Positions 59,744 to 64,000 of a stretch of 64,000 bases of DNA are shown one piece after another. The translations under genes and the position numbers were made by a program. The stretch covers positions 1-64,000 of the forward strand of contig JBKQWF010000243.1 of the NCBI GenBank assembly GCA_052139695.1, read 5' to 3'. Positions within the stretch are counted from its first letter, which is position 1; every line of letters begins with the position of its first letter. Under the pieces are notes generated by a model. That model saw nothing but the letters and a program-made list of their open reading frames with translations, did not search any database and had not been told where the DNA came from. The stretch is from PLGF01 sp052139695. Lineage in GTDB: Bacteria > Verrucomicrobiota > Verrucomicrobiia > Limisphaerales > Palsa-1400.

Positions 59744-60253
59744 CTATTTTCCCAATTCCAATCGTTTTGGTTGTTCTTCCCCTTCCACTTTGACCAAGAC
59801 ATAGTCGGGGCCGATTTCCACGCAGCGCACACGGACGCGGCCATCGGGCACACGCACCGATGAGGTTTCGCCCACCGCCATAGCCTCGCTGTTGATCAGC
59901 GCAAACCGGCGCGTTTTGGAGCCGACCACGCCCTTCAGGACGAGGACCGGCACGACGGGCGCCGGGTTTGACCCGGCGGCGCCCTGCGCTGCCGGCGTTG
60001 GCGCCGGGTCGCGGCGATGCGACTTGGGGAAAAAAGGGTCTTTGCCTTGCGCCGGCGGCAAATCTTCAAAAACTGAAACGTACTGCGAAGAAAGTCCGTT
60101 TGTAGCCGTGGCCGACGGGCTCGCGGGCGCCGCGGCAGGCTTGGCCGCGGGCCGAGGCGGCGGGCGTTTGTCGCAACCGGCGACACAAAGCAGCACCAAT
60201 CCCATAACCGCCAGGACAGTTGGGCGTCTGTCAAATGTTGGTTGGATGCTCAT
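59744..60253 (-). CDS. PilP/GspC-like lipoprotein
   Basis: A 169-residue lipoprotein: lipobox LLCVAGC, a Pro/Ala-rich linker, then DPFFPKSHRR and LKGVVGSKTRRFALINSEAMAVGE, the beta domain of PilP/GspC proteins that links the inner-membrane platform to the secretin. Overlaps the PilO-like gene by 4 bases. Confidence 0.8.
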   Translation of the reverse strand: MSIQPTFDRRPTVLAVMGLVLLCVAGCDKRPPPRPAAKPAAAPASPSATATNGLSSQYVSVFEDLPPAQGKDPFFPKSHRRDPAPTPAAQGAAGSNPAPVVPVLVLKGVVGSKTRRFALINSEAMAVGETSSVRVPDGRVRVRCVEIGPDYVLVKVEGEEQPKRLELGK

Positions 60254-60834
60254 TTTGTGTCGCTGGCAACCATGGGCGTGACGACGTCAAAAGTGAAGTT
60301 GAGTTTTTCCGGCTGAATGCCGGGGCCGCTATTGGCGGAAACGGCCAGGTTCTGGATGTAAAAGTAAGGGAAACTGTTTTCAAAATCAGCGCAAAACGCG
60401 CCGAAATCGTGGTAATAACCTGTGCCTTTAAGATGAAAAGTCGCCCAGCGGTAGGGAAAGTTCGAGATCAAGCCCAGATCGGTAACGTCCGGCTGGCTGT
60501 AGGAGTAAATACTCACTCCTTTGCGCGAGAGGATGAAGGGTTTGATGGTTTGGATAATCCAGGCATACGCATCCCTGTCGGGCGCCAAGGTGGCTTCGCG
60601 GTTGGTTAAGCTCGAATTATGGGCCTGTAACCGGTCCGCGATTTCTTCGCTTTGACGCATGATGCCTTCCGCCCGGTTGAGTTTCGCGCGGATGTCGGCG
60701 GCTTTTTTTTGGGTGCCCTGGAGCTGGGTTTGTTCCGCCTGCACGACGAAGTACCAGAGCAGCGCGATCAGAAACGGGGCGGCAATAGCGGTGGCGAGAA
60801 TCTGATCTCGCTGGTTCTTGTTCAGCTTGTTCAC
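60250..60834 (-). CDS. pilO: PilO-like inner-membrane platform protein
   Basis: A 194-residue bitopic protein: short cytoplasmic start, one helix (ILATAIAAPFLIALLWYFVV), a coiled coil (QKKAADIRAKLNRAEGIMRQSEEIADRL) and a ferredoxin-like periplasmic domain. This is the PilO layout. It pairs with PilN and overlaps both neighbours by 4 bases. Confidence 0.78.
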   Translation of the reverse strand: MNKLNKNQRDQILATAIAAPFLIALLWYFVVQAEQTQLQGTQKKAADIRAKLNRAEGIMRQSEEIADRLQAHNSSLTNREATLAPDRDAYAWIIQTIKPFILSRKGVSIYSYSQPDVTDLGLISNFPYRWATFHLKGTGYYHDFGAFCADFENSFPYFYIQNLAVSANSGPGIQPEKLNFTFDVVTPMVASDTK

Positions 60835-61505
60835 CGCGCCGGGCCCTCAGGGAAATGCGAAACCAAAGCAAACGTGACGAACTGTTTGATTGGGTCCGAC
60901 GGGTCAACAGAGGCCTGGCTTAAAGTGCCGTCCAGCACAAATCCGTTGCGACGCTGGAGGTGTTTGAGAAAGTATTCGCAATTGCTGAGGCTTTCCTTGT
61001 AACGGATGTAACCCTGCTGATTGGGGGAGCTGTCCTTGGCCATGAGATTGAGGGTGATGCTTTCCACGACGCCGCCGGGAATGATGACCTTGCTGGAGCC
61101 GCTGCCCAGAACGCGGGATTCTTGCTTGGTGTGCGTTTGTTCGCCGGAGACCTTCAAAATCTGGATGTCGTCCACCATCGTTTTTTGCAGGGTGTTGAGG
61201 AGCGGCGCCCAGAGAAAACGGTTGGTGCTCAGTGTATCCAGTGCCGCCAGCTTTTGGTCCACGGCGGTGGTTTTTATCAGGTTATTGGTAACAGCGGCGT
61301 ATTTGGAGTTGATTTCTTCAAACCGCTTCTCCACCCGGCTGTATTCGGCGAGGCTGAAATAAACATCCAATTGGAGCTTGAGCATCCAAAGGAGGACGAG
61401 GCAAACGCAAAAGCCAGCCACCCAAATGGCGCGTTTGACTGGGTCTTTTCGCCGCAGCTCTTCCGCTGCCTGGGCCTCTGCCAAGAGGTTTATTCTAATT
61501 GGCAT
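60831..61505 (-). CDS. pilN: PilN-like inner-membrane platform protein
   Basis: A 224-residue bitopic protein starting PIRINLLAEA, the conserved PilN N-terminus that binds PilM, then one helix (AIWVAGFCVCLVLLWMLKLQL), a coiled coil and a periplasmic domain. It is the first gene of the 61505-50771 operon. No pilM lies upstream in this window, so its usual partner is missing or elsewhere. Confidence 0.8.
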   Translation of the reverse strand: MPIRINLLAEAQAAEELRRKDPVKRAIWVAGFCVCLVLLWMLKLQLDVYFSLAEYSRVEKRFEEINSKYAAVTNNLIKTTAVDQKLAALDTLSTNRFLWAPLLNTLQKTMVDDIQILKVSGEQTHTKQESRVLGSGSSKVIIPGGVVESITLNLMAKDSSPNQQGYIRYKESLSNCEYFLKHLQRRNGFVLDGTLSQASVDPSDPIKQFVTFALVSHFPEGPAR

Positions 61506-61835
61506 ACGGAACTGGAGAATTCCCCCATCTGCGATCGCGGACAGTTTGGGGGGTGGGAATACTCAGTCCAACAGCCAATAGGAAGCCCGACCGCTGGCGT
61601 GGTTAACGCTGCCAACAGGTCGGTTGGTGCATAACTAACCCCTATGTTGGCGTATTTTGGTAGAATAGACAACTGCATGGCTTGGCTGACCCATTTATAA
61701 GCAAATCTGTTTAATAATTGCAAGCAGCAACTCACAGCAGATGCTGCAAGCAATACTTAGACCATCGGAATGTCAGCGCAAAAGCTTAAGCGAAAACATC
61801 TCCCGGACCTTTGGCGCGGCGTTTTTCTTCTCGCG
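61506..61835. other. Spacer upstream of the pilN operon
   Basis: No gene or clear RNA. It must contain the promoter for the pilN operon (minus strand), but I cannot identify convincing -35/-10 boxes. Confidence 0.5.
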
Positions 61836-62465
61836 CTAGGTTTCTGCTTCGCTCTTTTCCCCTTCCTCGGCAGGTTCTTCCTCTTCCTCTTCCTCTTTTT
61901 CCTCGGCTTCCGATTCTTCGGTCATTTTCGCCGCGCCAACAAACAAGCCGGTGAAGAGCCCGCCGCTGGTCAGGGTGTTGCGAAAGAATTCCCAGGTCGG
62001 CGGATGGCCGGGCATCCCTTGGGTCAAGGCCTGGATCCAGCCGGCCAATGTCTTGGAATAGGACAAAGTGATCCAGGACATGGAATTGGTGATCAGGTAA
62101 AATAATATCGCGCCGGTTAATCCGCCGCCCAGGAGCAGCCACCACGGTTTTTTGGCCACGTCCTTTCCACCCATGAACCGTCCCAGGGCTATGATCGTGG
62201 CGTAGGCGAGATAATTGGGGGATTGATCCACCAAAAAACGTCCCCAGGAGACGTGGATATGATAGAAGAGCGGCGTAATGAGGAGATCACTCACGAGCAT
62301 GACCACAATGGGGCCGAGCCAGCCCGCCATTCCCGGCCAGTAAAGCCCCGCGCAGAAAATCAGCGCGTAGGCCGCGCTGAAGTTTGGCGGCATCAGCCCC
62401 GGCCACCGGCTTAACCAAAAGACCACGACCATCAGCACTGAGAGCCAAAGTTGCTTCCTCTTCAC
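61836..62465 (-). CDS. DUF6580 family membrane protein
   Basis: A 209-residue protein with about five membrane helices and the DUF6580 pattern: RWPGLMPPNFSAAYALIFCAG, MLVSDLLITPLFYH, SPNYLAYATIIALGR, YLITNSMSWIT. It ends in a very acidic cytoplasmic tail (about 30 residues, mostly Glu). The family is predicted to be transport-related (ECF-like). Substrate unknown. Confidence 0.8.
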   Translation of the reverse strand: MKRKQLWLSVLMVVVFWLSRWPGLMPPNFSAAYALIFCAGLYWPGMAGWLGPIVVMLVSDLLITPLFYHIHVSWGRFLVDQSPNYLAYATIIALGRFMGGKDVAKKPWWLLLGGGLTGAILFYLITNSMSWITLSYSKTLAGWIQALTQGMPGHPPTWEFFRNTLTSGGLFTGLFVGAAKMTEESEAEEKEEEEEEEPAEEGEKSEAET

Positions 62466-62562
62466 ATCGCCAGTATGCCGCGGCCGCGGCCAAGGGCAAG
62501 CCTTCCTCCTTATTCCTCAATTGCGCCAGACGCGCAATGCTCTACACTGCGAGGCGAGAACA

Positions 62563-63294
62563 ATGTCGGACGGACCCGTTATCAGCCTGGTGGTTCCTTG
62601 TTATAATGAGGAGGAGACCCTTCGCGCTTTTTTTCAAGCGGCGCAAGCAGCCCTGGAGCCGCTCCAACTGGCCTATGAGATTATCGTGACGGATGATGGC
62701 AGCGCCGATTCTTCATGGCCAGTGCTGAAGGAATATGCCACGCGCGATCCACGCATCCGGGCGCAGCGCTTCGCGGCCAACTACGGGCAATCAGCCGCCC
62801 TCTGGGCTGGCCTGAAAGCGGCCCGCGGCCGTTACCTCATTACCATGGACACCGATTTGCAAAACGATCCCGCGGATGTGCCGGCTTTTCTGGAGGCGCT
62901 CAAGCGCTATGATTGCGTCTGTGGCACGCGCGTGGCGGCGCGGCGGCAGGGGGATAATTGGGTGCGCATCGCCTCCTCGCGCATTGCCAATTGGGTGCGC
63001 AACAAACTCTCGGGCGAGCAAATCGAGGACGCGGGCTGCACCTACCGGGCGTTTAAGCGCGAATGCATAGCGGACTTGAAGTTTTTTAAGGGCATGCACC
63101 GGTTTTTGCCGACACTGGTGAAAATGGAAGGGTTTACCGTGACGGAAATACCGATTTCGCACCACCCGCGCTTTGCCGGCCAGACCCATTACGGGGTTTG
63201 GAACCGGCTCTTCGCCTCTTTTTATGATTTACTGGCCGTGCGGTGGATGAAACGGCGCATGTTCCGCTTTCACATTGCCGAGCGCATCAATTAG
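62563..63294 (+). CDS. Family-2 glycosyltransferase (dolichol-phosphate-mannose-synthase-like)
   Basis: A 243-residue GT-A enzyme: ISLVVPCYNEEETL, VTDDGSADSS, MDTDLQNDPADVP (D-x-D), then GTRVAARRQGDNWVR and DAGCTYRAFKRE. It resembles DPM/ArnC/GtrB-type enzymes that charge polyprenyl phosphate with sugar but lacks their C-terminal helices. ATG 62563 is chosen because homologues begin just before ISLVVP; the frame extends 14 codons upstream. It converges on the next gene, with stop codons overlapping by 3 bases. Confidence 0.88.
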   Translation: MSDGPVISLVVPCYNEEETLRAFFQAAQAALEPLQLAYEIIVTDDGSADSSWPVLKEYATRDPRIRAQRFAANYGQSAALWAGLKAARGRYLITMDTDLQNDPADVPAFLEALKRYDCVCGTRVAARRQGDNWVRIASSRIANWVRNKLSGEQIEDAGCTYRAFKRECIADLKFFKGMHRFLPTLVKMEGFTVTEIPISHHPRFAGQTHYGVWNRLFASFYDLLAVRWMKRRMFRFHIAERIN

Positions 63295-64000
63295 CCGAGG
63301 CGATCTTTTGCGCAGGCCAAAAACCAGGGCGTGCTGGCCAGGGCTCCCCATCCCGTGGGATCGTGATTGGCCACAAAGATGGCGCGCAACGTTTCATCGT
63401 AGGGGACCAAAGCCGCCCAAAGAACGCCCGGCGTATTCTTCCAGCGTTCATCGGGTTCGCCGCCGTCGATGCGCTGAAATTTGGCCCCTTTCGTTTGCTG
63501 GTTCCACATGAAATCGCGGTTCGTCGCAATGAGCCGCTGTAAATCGTCGTGGGAGAAAACCAGTTGGTGCTCGAAGGCTGTGACGATGCCTTCCAGATCG
63601 ATCCCGTAATAGCCTCCGTTCGGATGGACGCCCACCCAATGCCGTGTCGAGCCATCTTCCTTGTAATCCCACGGCCCGGCGGGTTCCCAGTAGTTCCAGA
63701 CGAAGTATTTGCCGCCGTCGCGAGTGTGCAGGCGCGATTTCATCACCCGCCACCATTTTTCCGCGTGCTCCCGATAGACCGGCTTGCCCGTCACGTCGTA
63801 GAGGGAAATGAGCCAGGTGGCGATCAGGTTTTGCTTGTTGTCAGGGTTGGACAGTCCGTCGGTACCGCGCCGCGCGTAACCGTCCGTCCACTGGCCTGTT
63901 TGCCGGTCCATGCCGAACGTCGGCACGACCCACACTCCGCCCTCCTTCACCTCGCGCCAGCAACCGCGGGCGATCCATTTGTCAAAGGTGCTTTCGGCCA
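63291..64000 (-). CDS. C-terminal part of an unknown, possibly glycosidase-like protein
   Basis: The frame is open to the window edge, so at least 236 residues are seen and the start lies outside. Aromatic-rich text such as GKYFVWNYWEPAGPWDYKEDG and HPNGGYYGIDLEGIV suggests an alpha/alpha-barrel carbohydrate-active or related protein, but I recognise no family. It ends FLACAKDRLG. Confidence 0.6.
   Translation of the reverse strand, partial: AESTFDKWIARGCWREVKEGGVWVVPTFGMDRQTGQWTDGYARRGTDGLSNPDNKQNLIATWLISLYDVTGKPVYREHAEKWWRVMKSRLHTRDGGKYFVWNYWEPAGPWDYKEDGSTRHWVGVHPNGGYYGIDLEGIVTAFEHQLVFSHDDLQRLIATNRDFMWNQQTKGAKFQRIDGGEPDERWKNTPGVLWAALVPYDETLRAIFVANHDPTGWGALASTPWFLACAKDRLG

Overview
The window looks like chromosome of a GC-rich, Gram-negative member of the Verrucomicrobiota, probably the Pedosphaera/Limisphaerales side. 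This is inferred from gene content: a DUF1501 + cytochrome/DUF1549/DUF1553 pair typical of the PVC superphylum, verrucomicrobial small conserved proteins, secreted proteins with 'LQSxxxLGGPW'-type C-terminal domains, PilN/O/P/secretin genes, and short extragenic repeats. I found no rRNA, tRNA or CRISPR array.

Layout. 1-1330: repeat-bearing DNA with a small CPXCG zinc-ribbon gene. 1331-4664: a split spermidine-synthase-like pair (membrane half, then exported catalytic half) followed by a TPP-dependent 2-oxoacid decarboxylase. 4671-6416: a group II intron whose maturase has a one-base frameshift. 6456-10529 (minus): DUF1501 and DUF1549/DUF1553 genes. 10794-13666 (minus): a chemoreceptor and a CheW-like protein, both with zinc-binding CZB modules. 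13877-15256: a decayed GFA gene and a UPF0175/DUF3368 toxin-antitoxin pair. 15408-18588: a partial ebo (metabolite traffic) operon: small protein, TatD-like hydrolase, EboE-like TIM barrel, UbiA-like prenyltransferase. 18736-26204: a small zinc-ribbon protein, a YfhO-like membrane protein, a cyclic-nucleotide-binding protein, yraN, rnhB and an exported metallophosphoesterase.

26420-30255: overlapping minor-prepilin genes ending in a membrane-anchored DUF4357 protein. 30509-35360: a tight operon of acyl carrier protein, ketoreductase, KAS III, hexapeptide acyltransferase, deacetylase-like protein and an unknown, which looks like a small acyl-chain/surface-glycan biosynthetic cluster. 35444-38773 (minus): a sialidase and two pRiA4b ORF-3 family proteins. 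38850-40651: a damaged vapC, an intact Phd/PIN pair and a small HEPN-like ORF. 40906-44239 (minus): a MarR regulator followed after 7 bases by a TOTE-type primase-helicase-DUF559 nuclease fusion, the best defence candidate here, divergent from a ClC chloride channel. 46319-50610: der, thiD, a conserved verrucomicrobial protein and an NtrC-type regulator.

50771-61505 (minus): a single transcriptional block of pilN, pilO, pilP-like lipoprotein, secretin and two giant exported NHL/cohesin-like/dockerin-like proteins, suggesting a secretin machine encoded with its own surface cargo. 61836-64000: a DUF6580 membrane protein, a family-2 glycosyltransferase, and a gene of unknown function cut by the window edge. 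Apart from alignment to remembered family motifs, all calls come from reading the sequence; no database search was run.
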